Source: Listeria farberi (lineage in GTDB: Bacteria; Bacillota; Bacilli; Lactobacillales; Listeriaceae). From it: a stretch of DNA of 64,000 bases. The stretch lies in the NCBI RefSeq assembly GCF_014229245.1, contig NZ_JAARZJ010000008.1, positions 89,512 to 153,511 of the forward strand, given 5' to 3'. Made by a program: the position numbers and the translations under genes. Shown in pieces: positions 37,331 through 48,755 of the stretch. The notes below the pieces were generated by a model, which was not told the DNA's origin, did no database searches, and saw nothing but the letters and a program-made list of their open reading frames with translations. The stretch's first letter is position 1. The number at the start of each line of letters is the position of its first letter.

Positions 37331-38290
37331 ATGTCAATATCGTCATTCCTAAAGTTGGTTGAAATCCAGACGAAGATAGCTAGTGTATTTCCGTTTATGT
37401 TAGGAACGTTATTCGTTGTATATCAATATGATATGTTTAAGCCTATTAACACATTGATATTTTTTGGTTCCATGTTAATTTTTGATTTAACAACTACCGC
37501 GATTAATAATTATATGGATTACCGTAAAGCAACTGATAATCATGACTACGATTACCGAACGACAAGTAATGTTATTGGGCAGCAACAAATTCCAGAACGG
37601 ACAGTTATTATTACTATATTTCTAATGTTTTTCATTGCGACTGGTTTAGGTGTTTGGCTTGTTTTCCGCACAGATTTGCTTGTGTTATTAATTGGATTTG
37701 TATGTTTTTGTATTGGCATTTTGTATACATTTGGTCCTGTGCCACTCTCTCGGATGCCGCTTGGAGAGATTTTTTCTGGGGTTACTATGGGGTTTGGTAT
37801 TTTCTTCTTAGCTGTGTATGTAAATGCATACGATGCTGGGATTGCGAATTTACTTTGGCAAGGTGAAATGGTAACTATCCAGTTTAATCTGATAGAAATT
37901 ATTCGGATAGGTGTGGTATCCTTACCATGTATTTTCACGATAGCAAATATTATGTTAGCTAATAATTTGTGTGATTTAGATGAGGATATTAGAAATCATC
38001 GGTATACACTTCCTTATTATATAGGTAGAAAAATGGGAGTTCTCCTTTTTAATACGCTATACTATGCATCGTTCTTAGCCGTGATTGTTTCTGTGTTAAT
38101 TCATTTCTTGCATCCAATCATGTTGGTATCGCTTCTAGCAGTTTATCCGATTTATCGTAATTTAGTTAAATTTAATAAAGAACAAGTAAAATCAAAAACA
38201 TTTGTTATTGGTATACGTAATTTTGTATTGATTAATGCAACTTTAACCTTTTTGATGGCGGTTAGCGTTGTCATTCAACAATTGGCGTGA
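37331..38290 (+). CDS. dmkA: UbiA-family prenyltransferase making demethylmenaquinone for EET
   Basis: A 319-residue membrane prenyltransferase similar to MenA. The two Asp-rich motifs are NNYMDYRKATDNHD and NNLCDLDEDIRNHR, between which and after which hydrophobic segments repeat. It joins the chain from DmkB to dihydroxynaphthoate to give a quinone pool devoted to extracellular electron transfer. AAAGGTG precedes ATG 37331. The next gene starts 19 bases after its stop. Confidence 0.88.
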   Translation: MSISSFLKLVEIQTKIASVFPFMLGTLFVVYQYDMFKPINTLIFFGSMLIFDLTTTAINNYMDYRKATDNHDYDYRTTSNVIGQQQIPERTVIITIFLMFFIATGLGVWLVFRTDLLVLLIGFVCFCIGILYTFGPVPLSRMPLGEIFSGVTMGFGIFFLAVYVNAYDAGIANLLWQGEMVTIQFNLIEIIRIGVVSLPCIFTIANIMLANNLCDLDEDIRNHRYTLPYYIGRKMGVLLFNTLYYASFLAVIVSVLIHFLHPIMLVSLLAVYPIYRNLVKFNKEQVKSKTFVIGIRNFVLINATLTFLMAVSVVIQQLA

Positions 38291-38309
38291 GTGAAGGGGG
38301 CTTCTTTGA

Positions 38310-39110
38310 ATGATAGAAAAACTGATATTAGGTCGTTTTGTTCCAGGGGAGTCCTTGATTCATAGGCTTGACGCAAGAACAAAACTACTAGCTGGATTTT
38401 ATTATATTGGAATTTTATTTTTAGCAAATAACTGGTGGACATATGCTTTAATGGTTTTGTTTACACTAATAGTTGTCCAAATGACAGGAATAAAATTGAA
38501 AGTTTTTATAAAAGGTGTTAAACCACTCATATGGTTAATCTTATTCACTGTTGTGATGCAAATCCTATTTGCGAGTGGTGGAACGATTTATTTCGATTGG
38601 GGTCCTTTTACAATTTCTTCTTTTGGCCTTTTGAATGGTGTATTTGTGTTTTTACGCTTTGTATTAATAATCATTATGTCAACAGTTATCACCTTAACAA
38701 CTACCCCAATGAACTTAACAGATGCAATTGCGTATATTCTTCGTCCTTTTGCAATACTTAAAGTACCTGTTAATGACATCGCCCTGATGATTTCTGTTGC
38801 CTTACGTTTTATTCCGACGCTCATGGGAGAAACGGATAAAATTATGAAAGCTCAGCGCGCGCGTGGAGTCGATTTTGGCGAAGGGAACATATTCGAACAG
38901 ATGAGGGTAGTGGTTCCGATCTTTATTCCGCTTTTCGTTAGTTCTTTTAATCGAGCTGAAGAGTTAGCTGATGCGATGGAGGCTAGGGGTTATCAAGGAG
39001 GAGAAGGGCGAACTCGTTTTCGAATTCTTCACTGGCACTTTATCGATTTTGTCGCTTTTTGTATCATGTTACTTCTAACCGCCGGGCTTATATTGCTGCG
39101 AACTTCTTAA
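38310..39110 (+). CDS. fmnA: EcfT-like transmembrane protein of the EET locus
   Basis: A 266-residue energy-coupling factor T protein with several membrane segments and both Ala-Arg-Gly coupling motifs (QRARGVDF and MEARGYQGG). It is clearly a paralogue of the EcfT at 58728; both share LANNW, RFIPTLM and GRTRFRILHW. It has no ATPase genes beside it. In Listeria EET it is called FmnA (as recalled) and is thought to help supply flavin for PplA. It may borrow the ATPases EcfA1/EcfA2. Confidence 0.8.
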   Translation: MIEKLILGRFVPGESLIHRLDARTKLLAGFYYIGILFLANNWWTYALMVLFTLIVVQMTGIKLKVFIKGVKPLIWLILFTVVMQILFASGGTIYFDWGPFTISSFGLLNGVFVFLRFVLIIIMSTVITLTTTPMNLTDAIAYILRPFAILKVPVNDIALMISVALRFIPTLMGETDKIMKAQRARGVDFGEGNIFEQMRVVVPIFIPLFVSSFNRAEELADAMEARGYQGGEGRTRFRILHWHFIDFVAFCIMLLLTAGLILLRTS

Positions 39111-39137
39111 AAACATTCGACTAACGAGTGTTTTTTT
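39111..39137 (+). terminator. Terminator at the end of the EET arm
   Basis: AAACATTCG and CGAGTGTTT pair with one G-U around a short loop, then a T-run. Confidence 0.75.
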
Positions 39138-39254
39138 GTTTTATTGAAAATGCGGGAAATACTGCTATGAAAGGTTTTTCGTCTTCTAACCAAACTAGAT
39201 TCTTCTATATAATAGCTTCTATGAAAATAACTTAAAACTTTTTTCAAAAAGCGG

Positions 39255-39283
39255 TTGATTACTACCCCTAACCCGTGTATAAT
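39255..39283 (+). promoter_or_regulatory. Promoter of the S10-spc-alpha ribosomal operon
   Basis: TTGATT (39255-39260) and a perfect TATAAT (39278-39283) with a 17-base spacer. The transcript should start near 39290, leaving a leader of about 180 bases. Confidence 0.85.
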
Positions 39284-39289
39284 AGATAA

Positions 39290-39778
<489 letters not shown>

Positions 39779-39812
39779 TAATAATAAATTAAATTAACAG
39801 GAGGTGTGACTC

Positions 39813-40442
39813 ATGACCAAAGGAATCTTAGGTAGAAAAGTAGGGATGACACAAGTTTTCACTGAAAACGGCGAACTTATTCCAGTAACAGTAATCGAAG
39901 CAGCACAAAACGTGGTACTTCAAAAGAAAACTGTTGAAACTGACGGCTATGAAGCTGTACAAATCGGTTTCGAAGATAAGAGAGCAAAATTGTCAAACAA
40001 ACCCGAACAAGGTCATGTAGCAAAAGCCAATACTACTCCTAAGCGCTTCATTCGCGAATTCCGCGATGTAAACTTAGACGAGTATGAGATTGGTGCAGAA
40101 GTAAAAGTAGACGTATTCGCAGAAGGTGACATCATCGACGCGACAGGCGTATCGAAAGGTAAAGGATTCCAAGGTGTTATTAAACGCCACGGACAATCAC
40201 GCGGCCCTATGGCCCACGGTTCCCGTTACCATCGTCGCCCAGGTTCAATGGGTCCTGTAGCACCTAACCGTGTTTTCAAAAATAAACTACTTCCAGGTCG
40301 TATGGGTGGAGAGCAAATCACTATCCAAAACCTAGAAATCGTTAAAGTAGACGTTGAAAAGAACGTTCTTTTAGTAAAAGGTAACGTTCCAGGCGCTAAA
40401 AAAGCATTAGTTCAAATTAAAACTGCTACTAAAGCAAAATAA
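39813..40442 (+). CDS. rplC: 50S ribosomal protein L3
   Basis: Protein L3, 209 residues, starts [16 protein letters not shown]; an early-assembly 23S rRNA binder near the peptidyl transferase centre. The central loop RRPGSMGPV is typical. AGGAGGTG precedes the ATG. Lies 34 bases after rpsJ. Confidence 0.97.
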   Translation: MTKGILGRKVGMTQVFTENGELIPVTVIEAAQNVVLQKKTVETDGYEAVQIGFEDKRAKLSNKPEQGHVAKANTTPKRFIREFRDVNLDEYEIGAEVKVDVFAEGDIIDATGVSKGKGFQGVIKRHGQSRGPMAHGSRYHRRPGSMGPVAPNRVFKNKLLPGRMGGEQITIQNLEIVKVDVEKNVLLVKGNVPGAKKALVQIKTATKAK

Positions 40443-40467
40443 TTCATTTGGAAAGGAGGACTAACGA

Positions 40468-41091
40468 ATGCCAAAATTAAGCTTACTTAAACAAGATGGA
40501 ACAAACGCTGGCGAAATTACTTTAAACGACACTGTTTTCGGTATCGAACCAAATGAAAAAGTTGTTGTTGATGTGATTTTGAGCCAACGTGCATCCCTAC
40601 GTCAAGGGACACACAAAGTAAAAAATCGTTCAGAAGTACGTGGTGGCGGACGTAAACCATGGCGTCAAAAAGGTACAGGTCGTGCCCGTCAAGGTTCAAT
40701 CCGTTCCCCACAATGGCGCGGCGGTGGTGTCGTATTCGGCCCAACACCTCGTTCATACGCTTACAAATTACCTAAGAAAGTTCGTCGTTTAGCGATTAAA
40801 TCAATTCTTTCTTCTAAAGTAAATGAAGAAAAATTAGTTGTACTTGAAGGTTTGACTTTCGATGCACCTAAAACAAAAGAATTTGCGGCTTTTCTTAAAA
40901 ATATCTCTGTAGATACTAAGGCACTAATCGTAGTTGCTGGTGAAAGTGAAAATGTAGAATTATCTGCACGCAACTTACAAGGCATTACAGTTATTCCAGC
41001 TGAAAGTATCTCAGTACTAGAAGTTGCTAAACATGATAAATTAATTATCACTAAAGCAGCTGTCGAAAAAGTAGAGGAGGTGCTCGCATAA
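40468..41091 (+). CDS. rplD: 50S ribosomal protein L4
   Basis: Protein L4, 207 residues, whose extended loop ([19 protein letters not shown]) lines the exit tunnel. AAAGGAGG before the ATG. Its stop overlaps the start of rplW by one base. Confidence 0.97.
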   Translation: MPKLSLLKQDGTNAGEITLNDTVFGIEPNEKVVVDVILSQRASLRQGTHKVKNRSEVRGGGRKPWRQKGTGRARQGSIRSPQWRGGGVVFGPTPRSYAYKLPKKVRRLAIKSILSSKVNEEKLVVLEGLTFDAPKTKEFAAFLKNISVDTKALIVVAGESENVELSARNLQGITVIPAESISVLEVAKHDKLIITKAAVEKVEEVLA

Positions 41092-41375
41092 TGGATGCAC
41101 GCGACATCATTAAGCGCCCGGTTGTAACTGAAGAATCTACAAGTATTCTCGACGATAAGAAATATACATTTGAAGTAGATACTCGCGCAACTAAAACGCA
41201 AGTAAAATACGCAATCGAAGAAATTTTCGACGTGAAAGTAGCTAAAGTAAACGTAATGAATTACAAAGGCAAACTTAAACGTATGGGCCGTTATGCAGGT
41301 TACACTAACAAACGCCGTAAAGCGATTGTTACTGTTACAGCTGACAGCAAAGAAATTCAATTCTTTGAAGTATAA
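41091..41375 (+). CDS. rplW: 50S ribosomal protein L23
   Basis: Protein L23, 94 residues, [16 protein letters not shown]; sits at the tunnel exit and docks trigger factor and SRP. The ribosome site GAGGAGGTG lies inside the end of rplD, so translation is coupled. Confidence 0.97.
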   Translation: MDARDIIKRPVVTEESTSILDDKKYTFEVDTRATKTQVKYAIEEIFDVKVAKVNVMNYKGKLKRMGRYAGYTNKRRKAIVTVTADSKEIQFFEV

Positions 41376-41415
41376 TTCGACTAACTTTAAATAAATCTAA
41401 CGAGGAGGGGAAACA

Positions 41416-42249
41416 ATGGCGATCAAAAAGTATAAACCTACCACTAACGGGCGCCGGCATATGACTAGTTCTGATTTTGCTGAGATTACTACAAGTACTC
41501 CAGAAAAATCTTTACTACGTCCTCTTAAAAAGAAAGCCGGACGCAATAACCAAGGTAAGTTAACTGTTCGTCATCACGGCGGTGGCCATAAACGCCAATA
41601 CCGCGTGATTGATTTCAAACGTAACAAAGATGGTATTCCAGGACGCGTTGCAACGATCGAGTACGATCCAAACCGTTCTGCTAATATTGCTCTAATCAAC
41701 TATGCTGATGGAGAAAAACGCTACATTATCGCAGCGAAAGGCCTTGAAGTAGGCCAAACAATTTATTCGGGAGCAGAAGCCGACATCAAAATCGGTAATG
41801 CACTAGAATTAAAAGATATTCCAGTGGGTACTGTTATCCACAATATCGAAATGAAACCTGGTAAAGGTGGACAATTAGTACGTTCTGCTGGAACAAGTGC
41901 TCAAGTGCTTGGTAAAGAAGGTAAATACGTATTAATCCGCTTAAACTCTGGTGAAGTTCGCATGATCCTTGCTACTTGTCGTGCTACAATCGGTCAAGTT
42001 GGTAACGAACAACACGAACTTATCAACATTGGTAAAGCAGGTCGTTCACGTTGGATGGGTAAACGCCCAACTGTTCGTGGGTCTGTAATGAACCCGAACG
42101 ATCACCCACACGGTGGTGGTGAAGGTAAAGCTCCAATCGGTCGTAAATCACCAATGTCTCCTTGGGGTAAACCAACTCTTGGATACAAAACTCGTAAGAA
42201 AAACAACAACTCCGATAAATTTATCGTACGTCGTCGTAAGAAAAAATAA
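41416..42249 (+). CDS. rplB: 50S ribosomal protein L2
   Basis: Protein L2, 277 residues, needed for subunit joining and peptidyl transfer. The C-terminal segment [20 protein letters not shown] carries the conserved His residues. GAGGAGGGG precedes the ATG. Confidence 0.98.
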   Translation: MAIKKYKPTTNGRRHMTSSDFAEITTSTPEKSLLRPLKKKAGRNNQGKLTVRHHGGGHKRQYRVIDFKRNKDGIPGRVATIEYDPNRSANIALINYADGEKRYIIAAKGLEVGQTIYSGAEADIKIGNALELKDIPVGTVIHNIEMKPGKGGQLVRSAGTSAQVLGKEGKYVLIRLNSGEVRMILATCRATIGQVGNEQHELINIGKAGRSRWMGKRPTVRGSVMNPNDHPHGGGEGKAPIGRKSPMSPWGKPTLGYKTRKKNNNSDKFIVRRRKKK

Positions 42250-42336
42250 TCGGATTAATAGATTGAATAAAATTGGTAGCAGGATAGCGAGGACAAGCGT
42301 TCTCAGCTTCCTGACTATGCGAAGGGAGGTTCCGTC

Positions 42337-42615
42337 ATGGGTCGTAGTTTGAAAAAAGGACCTTTTGTTGATGACCACTTGATGAAGAAAGTGGAAGCAG
42401 CAGCAGAAAGCGAAAAGAAACAAGTAATTAAAACTTGGTCTCGTCGCTCCACGATTTTCCCAACTTTTGTTGGACAAACAATCGCAGTATATGATGGACG
42501 TAAACACGTTCCTGTTTATGTTCAAGAAGATATGGTAGGACACAAACTGGGCGAATTCGCACCAACTCGTACGTACCGCGGTCATGCGGGCGACGATAAA
42601 AAAACTAAACGCTAA
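42337..42615 (+). CDS. rpsS: 30S ribosomal protein S19
   Basis: Protein S19, 92 residues, [15 protein letters not shown]; part of the 30S head next to S13. Preceded by GAAGGGAGG. The 87-base gap before it has no ORF. Confidence 0.97.
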   Translation: MGRSLKKGPFVDDHLMKKVEAAAESEKKQVIKTWSRRSTIFPTFVGQTIAVYDGRKHVPVYVQEDMVGHKLGEFAPTRTYRGHAGDDKKTKR

Positions 42616-42635
42616 TTTGAGAGGAGGATATCCTA

Positions 42636-42992
42636 ATGGCAAGTGAAGTTACAAGCGCAAAAGCCGTTGCCAAAACGGTTCGTATTGCTCCTCGCAAAGC
42701 TAGAATCGTCATTGATTTAATTCGAGGCAAGCAAGTTGGCGAAGCAATTGCAATCTTGAAGTATACTCCAAGATCGGCTTCCCCAATTATTGAAAAAGTA
42801 TTAAAATCCGCTATTGCTAACGCAGAGCATAACTATGATTTAGACATTAACAACCTTGTAGTAGAGGAAGCATTTGTTGACGAAGGTCCAACACTTAAAC
42901 GTTTCCGTCCACGTGCACAAGGTCGTGCAAGTGCAATCAACAAACGTACTAGCCACATTACAGTTGTGGTATCTGAAGTGAAGGAGGGATAA
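42636..42992 (+). CDS. rplV: 50S ribosomal protein L22
   Basis: Protein L22, 118 residues. The long hairpin that reaches into the exit tunnel is [28 protein letters not shown] before the ATG. Lies 20 bases after rpsS. Confidence 0.97.
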
Positions 42993-42995
42993 TTC

Positions 42996-43652
42996 GTGGG
43001 TCAAAAAGTACATCCAATAGGTATGCGTATCGGTGTCATCCGTGATTGGGACTCCAAATGGTACGCGGAAAAAGATTATGCGGACTTCTTACATGAAGAT
43101 TTACGCATCCGTGATTATGTTGCAAAACGTTTATCTGACGCTTCTGTTTCTCGCGTAGAAATCGAACGTGCAGCTAACCGTGTGAATATCACTATTCATA
43201 CTGCTAAACCTGGTATGGTTATCGGTAAAGGTGGTTCTGAAGTTGAAGCATTACGCAAAAACTTAAACGAACTTACTCAAAAACGTGTTCATATCAATAT
43301 CGTAGAAATCAAACGTGCTGACCTAGACGCAAAATTGGTTGCTGAAAACATCGCTCGTCAATTGGAAGGTCGTGTATCTTTCCGTCGTGCGCAAAAACAA
43401 GCTATCCAACGTACTATGCGTGCTGGAGCAAAAGGTATCAAAACTCAAGTATCTGGTCGTCTTGGCGGAGCGGATATCGCTCGTGCTGAACACTATAGCG
43501 AAGGAACAGTACCTCTTCATACATTGCGTGCCGACATCGACTACGCATGGGAAGAAGCTGACACAACTTATGGTAAACTAGGCGTTAAAGTCTGGATCTA
43601 CCGTGGTGAAGTCCTTCCTACGAAGAAAAACAATGTGGAAGGAGGAAAATAA
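42996..43652 (+). CDS. rpsC: 30S ribosomal protein S3
   Basis: Protein S3, 218 residues, with the KH-domain motif [12 protein letters not shown] and mRNA-entry-side basic residues. Start is GTG 42996 (product [13 protein letters not shown]), with AAGGAGGG at the end of rplV as ribosome site. Confidence 0.97.
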
Positions 43653-43654
43653 TA

Positions 43655-44089
43655 ATGTTAGTTCCTAAACGTGTAAAATACCGTCGTGAATTCCGCGGAA
43701 ACATGCGTGGACGCGCGAAAGGCGGAACTGAAGTTGCATTTGGTGAATATGGTCTTCAAGCAGTTGAAGCTTCTTGGATTACAAACCGTCAAATCGAAGC
43801 AGCTCGTATCGCAATGACTCGTTACATGAAACGTGGCGGTAAAGTTTGGATTAAAATTTTCCCTCATAAATCTTACACTTCTAAACCAATCGGGGTTCGG
43901 ATGGGTAAAGGTAAAGGTGCTCCGGAAGGTTGGGTAAGCCCAGTTAAACGTGGCAAAATTATGTTTGAAATCGCAGGTGTTCCTGAAGATGTAGCGCGTG
44001 AAGCATTACGTCTAGCAGCACACAAACTGCCGGTCAAAACTAAGATCGTTAAACGTGAAGAAATTGGTGGTGAAGCAAATGAAAGCTAA
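43655..44089 (+). CDS. rplP: 50S ribosomal protein L16
   Basis: Protein L16, 144 residues, [15 protein letters not shown]; binds near the A-site tRNA. Ribosome site GGAAGGAGG is inside the end of rpsC. The next gene, rpmC, begins 11 bases before its end. Confidence 0.97.
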
Positions 44090-44270
44090 TGATATCCGTG
44101 ATTTATCCACTACCGAAATCCAAGATCAAGAAAAAGCTTTGAAAGAAGAGCTCTTCAACCTGCGCTTTCAATTAGCTACTGGTCAATTAGAAAACACCGC
44201 ACGTATTCGTGAGGTTCGTAAAGCAATTGCCCGTATGAAAACAATCGTTCGAGAAAGAGAACTTGCTTAA
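44079..44270 (+). CDS. rpmC: 50S ribosomal protein L29
   Basis: Protein L29, 63 residues, begins [17 protein letters not shown]. The ATG at 44079 overlaps rplP and follows GGTGGTGAAG; the in-frame ATG at 44055 would add residues not found in the family. Forms part of the tunnel exit rim with L23. Confidence 0.95.
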
Positions 44271-44297
44271 AAAAGAATCGTAAGGAGGTTTTAATAC

Positions 44298-44561
44298 ATG
44301 GCTGACCGTAACCAACGTAAAGTTTATACTGGTCGTGTTGTATCCGATAAAATGGATAAAACAATTACCGTGGTTGTTGAAACGTACAAGAAACATGGTT
44401 TGTACGGTAAACGCGTGAAGTATTCTAAAAAATTCAAAGCGCATGATGAAAATAACATTGCAAAAACTGGCGATGTAGTTCGTATTTCCGAAACTCGTCC
44501 ATTATCTGCAACTAAACATTTCCGTTTATTAGAAGTTGTAGAAGAAGCAGTAATTATCTAA
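44298..44561 (+). CDS. rpsQ: 30S ribosomal protein S17
   Basis: Protein S17, 87 residues, [20 protein letters not shown]; early binder of 16S rRNA. AAGGAGG before the ATG. A gap of 79 bases follows, then rplN. Confidence 0.97.
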
Positions 44562-44586
44562 ATCAAAAGTTAAAAATAGATTGTGA

Positions 44587-45009
<423 letters not shown>

Positions 45010-45046
45010 AAATTAAGTTCCAAGAAATCAAGGAGGTGCTATACCA

Positions 45047-45358
45047 ATGCATGTCAAAAAAGGTGATAAAGTAAAAGTTATTACTGGTAAAGATAAAGGC
45101 AAATCCGGCAAAGTGCTCGCAGCATTTCCGAAAAAGGACCGTGTACTTATCGAAGGAATCAATATGGTTAAAAAACATACTAAACCTTCCAACATCAACC
45201 CGCAAGGCGGAATCTTGAATGTTGAAGCACCAATCCATGTTTCAAACGTAATGCTAATTGACCCTAAAACTGGCGAACCTACTCGTGTAGGCTACGAAGT
45301 TAAAGGTGATAAAAAAGTACGCGTAGCAAAAAAATCCGGTGAAGTAATAGATAAATAA
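45047..45358 (+). CDS. rplX: 50S ribosomal protein L24
   Basis: Protein L24, 103 residues, a KOW-domain protein ([19 protein letters not shown]) that starts 50S assembly. AAGGAGGTG before the ATG. Confidence 0.97.
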   Translation: MHVKKGDKVKVITGKDKGKSGKVLAAFPKKDRVLIEGINMVKKHTKPSNINPQGGILNVEAPIHVSNVMLIDPKTGEPTRVGYEVKGDKKVRVAKKSGEVIDK

Positions 45359-45384
45359 TAGTCGTAGGAAGGAGGGAATATTAC

Positions 45385-45924
45385 ATGAATCGCCTTAAAG
45401 ATCAATATCTTAAGGAAATTGTTCCTGCTTTAATGAGCAAATTCAATTATGACTCCGTAATGGAGGTTCCAAAAATAGATAAAATCGTAATCAACACTGG
45501 TGTTGGTGACGCTACAGCAAATGCAAAAGTTTTAGACAGTGCAGTTGAGGAGTTAGCTCTTATCACTGGTCAAAAACCTGTAATTACAAAAGCAAAAAAT
45601 TCTATCGCTGGTTTCCGTCTTCGTGAAGGAATGCCAATCGGTGCTAAAGTAACTTTACGTGGTGAACGCATGTATGATTTCTTAGATAAATTAGTTACTG
45701 TTTCACTTCCACGTGTTCGTGATTTCCGTGGTGTATCGAAAAAAGCTTTCGATGGCCGTGGCAACTATACGTTGGGTGTAAGAGAGCAACTTATTTTCCC
45801 TGAAATTGATTACGATCAAGTATCAAAAGTACGCGGTATGGACGTAGTAATCGTTACAACTGCCAAAAGTGATGAAGAATCTCATGAGTTACTTACTCAA
45901 CTAGGGATGCCATTTCAAAAGTAA
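45385..45924 (+). CDS. rplE: 50S ribosomal protein L5
   Basis: Protein L5, 179 residues, binds 5S rRNA in the central protuberance. [17 protein letters not shown] start; [17 protein letters not shown] is the conserved loop. GAAGGAGGG before the ATG. Confidence 0.97.
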   Translation: MNRLKDQYLKEIVPALMSKFNYDSVMEVPKIDKIVINTGVGDATANAKVLDSAVEELALITGQKPVITKAKNSIAGFRLREGMPIGAKVTLRGERMYDFLDKLVTVSLPRVRDFRGVSKKAFDGRGNYTLGVREQLIFPEIDYDQVSKVRGMDVVIVTTAKSDEESHELLTQLGMPFQK

Positions 45925-45943
45925 TCAAAACTAATTTTAGTAG

Positions 45944-46141
<198 letters not shown>

Positions 46142-46171
46142 GAAAGAGTTTAAGGAAGGAGGGTATTATAC

Positions 46172-46570
46172 ATGGTGATGACAGATCCAATTGCAGATTT
46201 TCTAACTCGCATTCGTAATGCAAACATGGTTAAACATGATAAATTAGAACTGCCTGCATCCAAAATCAAAAAAGAAATTGCTGAGATATTGAAGCGTGAA
46301 GGTTTTATCCGTGACGTTGAGTATATTGAAGATGACAATGCTGGAACAATCCGTGTTTTCTTAAAATATGGAGCGACTGGCGAACGTGTAATCACTGGTT
46401 TGAAACGTATTAGTAAACCAGGTTTACGTGTATATGCAAAATCAACTGAGGTGCCTAAAGTACTTAACGGTCTAGGTATCGCAATCGTTTCTACTTCCCA
46501 CGGTGTTTTAACCGACAAAGAAGCCCGTGCTAAACAAGTCGGCGGAGAAGTATTAGCATACGTTTGGTAA
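46172..46570 (+). CDS. rpsH: 30S ribosomal protein S8
   Basis: Protein S8, 132 residues, binds the central domain of 16S rRNA. The C-terminal [13 protein letters not shown] is typical. Start shown at ATG 46172; an ATG two codons further (46178) is also possible. GAAGGAGGG upstream. Confidence 0.97.
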   Translation: MVMTDPIADFLTRIRNANMVKHDKLELPASKIKKEIAEILKREGFIRDVEYIEDDNAGTIRVFLKYGATGERVITGLKRISKPGLRVYAKSTEVPKVLNGLGIAIVSTSHGVLTDKEARAKQVGGEVLAYVW

Positions 46571-46600
46571 GAAAAAGTAAACCATAAGGAGGTGCAATAA

Positions 46601-47137
46601 ATGTCCCGTATAGGTAAAAAAACTATTGTGATTCCTGCAGGTGTAACAGTTACACTTAATGGATCAACAGCAACAGTTAAAGGTCCTAAAGGTGAACTTG
46701 TAAAAGAGTTCAACCCAGAAATTACTATTAATATTGAAGGCAATGAAATTAACGTTTCTCGCCCGACTGATAATAAAAACCACCGTGCACTTCATGGTAC
46801 AACTCGTGCTATTCTTAATAACATGGTTGTCGGAGTTTCCGAGGGTTATGAAAAGAAATTAGAACTTATCGGTGTTGGTTACCGTGCGCAAAAACAAGGA
46901 GATAAACTTGTTCTTAACGTAGGGTACTCTCATCCAGTAGAGTTTGTTGCTCCTAAAGGCGTAGATATTGAAGTTCCTGCAAACACACAAGTGATTGTTA
47001 AAGGCTACAACAAAGAACACGTTGGCGAGTTAGCTGCAAACATTCGTGCTGTACGTCCACCAGAGCCGTATAAAGGTAAAGGTATTCGTTACGAAGGCGA
47101 ACATGTACGCCGTAAAGAAGGTAAAACTGGTAAATAA
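46601..47137 (+). CDS. rplF: 50S ribosomal protein L6
   Basis: Protein L6, 178 residues, [16 protein letters not shown]-terminal [20 protein letters not shown] is the conserved end. AAGGAGGTG before the ATG. Confidence 0.97.
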   Translation: MSRIGKKTIVIPAGVTVTLNGSTATVKGPKGELVKEFNPEITINIEGNEINVSRPTDNKNHRALHGTTRAILNNMVVGVSEGYEKKLELIGVGYRAQKQGDKLVLNVGYSHPVEFVAPKGVDIEVPANTQVIVKGYNKEHVGELAANIRAVRPPEPYKGKGIRYEGEHVRRKEGKTGK

Positions 47138-47176
47138 TGCCGCTTAATTAGGCAAATGAGAGAAGAGGTGAGTCGT

Positions 47177-47536
47177 GTGATTACCAAAATCGACAAAAAT
47201 AAAGTACGTAAAAAAAGACATGCTCGTGTTCGTTCTAAGATTTCTGGAACTGAAAGTCGTCCACGTTTAAACGTATTCCGTTCAAACAAAAACATTTATG
47301 CTCAAATTATTGATGATGTAAATGGTGTGACACTTGCAAGTGCGTCTAATTTAGATAAAGATTTCGGTTCTGCTGAATCCAAAGTTGATGCAGCAAGCAA
47401 AGTTGGCGAACTAGTTGCTAAACGTGCTTCCGAAAAAGGTATTACTTCTGTCACTTTTGACCGTGGAGGATACTTATATCATGGCCGCGTGAAAGCTCTT
47501 GCTGAAGCAGCTCGCGAAAATGGACTAGAATTTTAA
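47177..47536 (+). CDS. rplR: 50S ribosomal protein L18
   Basis: Protein L18, 119 residues, binds 5S rRNA. The likely start is GTG 47177 (product [15 protein letters not shown]) with GAGGTG six bases upstream; the in-frame start at 47156 would include that site. Confidence 0.95.
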
Positions 47537-47557
47537 TAAGAAGGAGGGACATATTAC

Positions 47558-48061
47558 ATGCCTGAGCAAATTGATGGAAACAAATTAGATTTAGAAGAAC
47601 GCGTTGTTACAATCAACCGTGTTGCTAAAGTAGTTAAAGGTGGACGTCGTTTCCGTTTCACAGCACTTGTTGTTGTTGGAGACAAAAATGGTCATGTTGG
47701 TTTCGGTACTGGTAAAGCACAAGAAGTTCCAGATGCAATCCGCAAAGCTGTTGAGGATGCTAAAAAGAACATGGTGCTTGTACCAACTGTAGACACAACT
47801 ATTCCACACACTGTAGTCGGACATTTTGGTGGCGGAGAAATTCTTCTTAAACCAGCTAGTGCCGGTTCCGGTGTAACTGCTGGTGGTCCCGTTCGTGCGG
47901 TCCTAGAACTTGCCGGTGTTGCTGATGTATCTTCCAAATCGCTTGGATCTAATACACCAATTAACATGGTACGTGCTACAATCGACGGAATTAAACAACT
48001 TAAAAACGCTGAAGATGTTGCGAAACTTCGTGGCAAAACAGTAGAAGAATTGTTAGGATAA
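47558..48061 (+). CDS. rpsE: 30S ribosomal protein S5
   Basis: Protein S5, 167 residues, important for decoding accuracy. [20 protein letters not shown] is the conserved core at about 22-41. GAAGGAGGG before the ATG. rpmD follows after 16 bases. Confidence 0.97.
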
Positions 48062-48077
48062 GGAGGGAATTATCGTT

Positions 48078-48257
48078 ATGGCGAAGTTAGAAATCACTTT
48101 AAAACGTAGCTTAATCGGACGCCCTCAACCACAACGCAAAACTGTTCAAGCATTAGGTCTTGGTAAAACAAATTCTGTAGTGGTTAAAGAAGATAATCCT
48201 GCAATTCGTGGGATGATCACTAAAGTAAGTCATTTAGTGGACGTCAAAGAAGTTTAA
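48078..48257 (+). CDS. rpmD: 50S ribosomal protein L30
   Basis: A 59-residue L30: [20 protein letters not shown], then the conserved [12 protein letters not shown] 48078 has AAGGAGGG upstream, and the stop is TAA at 48255-48257. It lies between rpsE and rplO as in other Firmicutes. Confidence 0.96.
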
Positions 48258-48314
48258 GCTTAATATAATAATATGTAATTGATAGAATTTGTTAAATAGG
48301 AGGAGGTGCTTGAC

Positions 48315-48755
48315 ATGAAACTACATGAACTTAAGCCTTCAGAAGGTTCTCGTAAAGAACGTAATCGTGTTGGTCGTGGAACAGGCTCTGGTAACGGCAA
48401 AACTTCAGGACGCGGTCATAAAGGACAAAAAGCTCGTTCTGGTGGTGGCGTACGTTTAGGCTTTGAAGGTGGACAACTTCCACTTTTCCGTCGTATTCCA
48501 AAACGTGGATTCACAAATATCAACCGTAAAGAATTTGCTATCGTGAACTTAGATGTTTTAAACCGCTTTGAAGATGGTACAGAAGTAACACCAGAACTTT
48601 TAATTGAAACTGGAATTATTCGCAACGAAAAATCCGGGATCAAGATTTTATCTGATGGAAATATCGAGAAAAAACTTACTGTGAAAGCGAACAAATTCTC
48701 TGCAGCTGCTAAAGAAGCAATTGAAGCAGCTGGCGGAAAAACTGAGGTGATCTAA
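48315..48755 (+). CDS. rplO: 50S ribosomal protein L15
   Basis: Protein L15, 146 residues, [20 protein letters not shown] with the Gly-rich [18 protein letters not shown] that follows. ATG 48315 is chosen over the TTG at 48306, which is on the ribosome site AGGAGGTG. Stop overlaps the secY start. Confidence 0.96.
   Translation: MKLHELKPSEGSRKERNRVGRGTGSGNGKTSGRGHKGQKARSGGGVRLGFEGGQLPLFRRIPKRGFTNINRKEFAIVNLDVLNRFEDGTEVTPELLIETGIIRNEKSGIKILSDGNIEKKLTVKANKFSAAAKEAIEAAGGKTEVI

Noticed and set aside
40761..41360. 199-codon minus-strand ORF across rplD and rplW
   Set aside because: Antisense shadow of ribosomal genes.
46150..46743. 197-codon minus-strand ORF across rpsH and rplF
   Set aside because: Shadow of two ribosomal protein genes whose biased codons leave the opposite strand open; no ribosome site or recognisable product.
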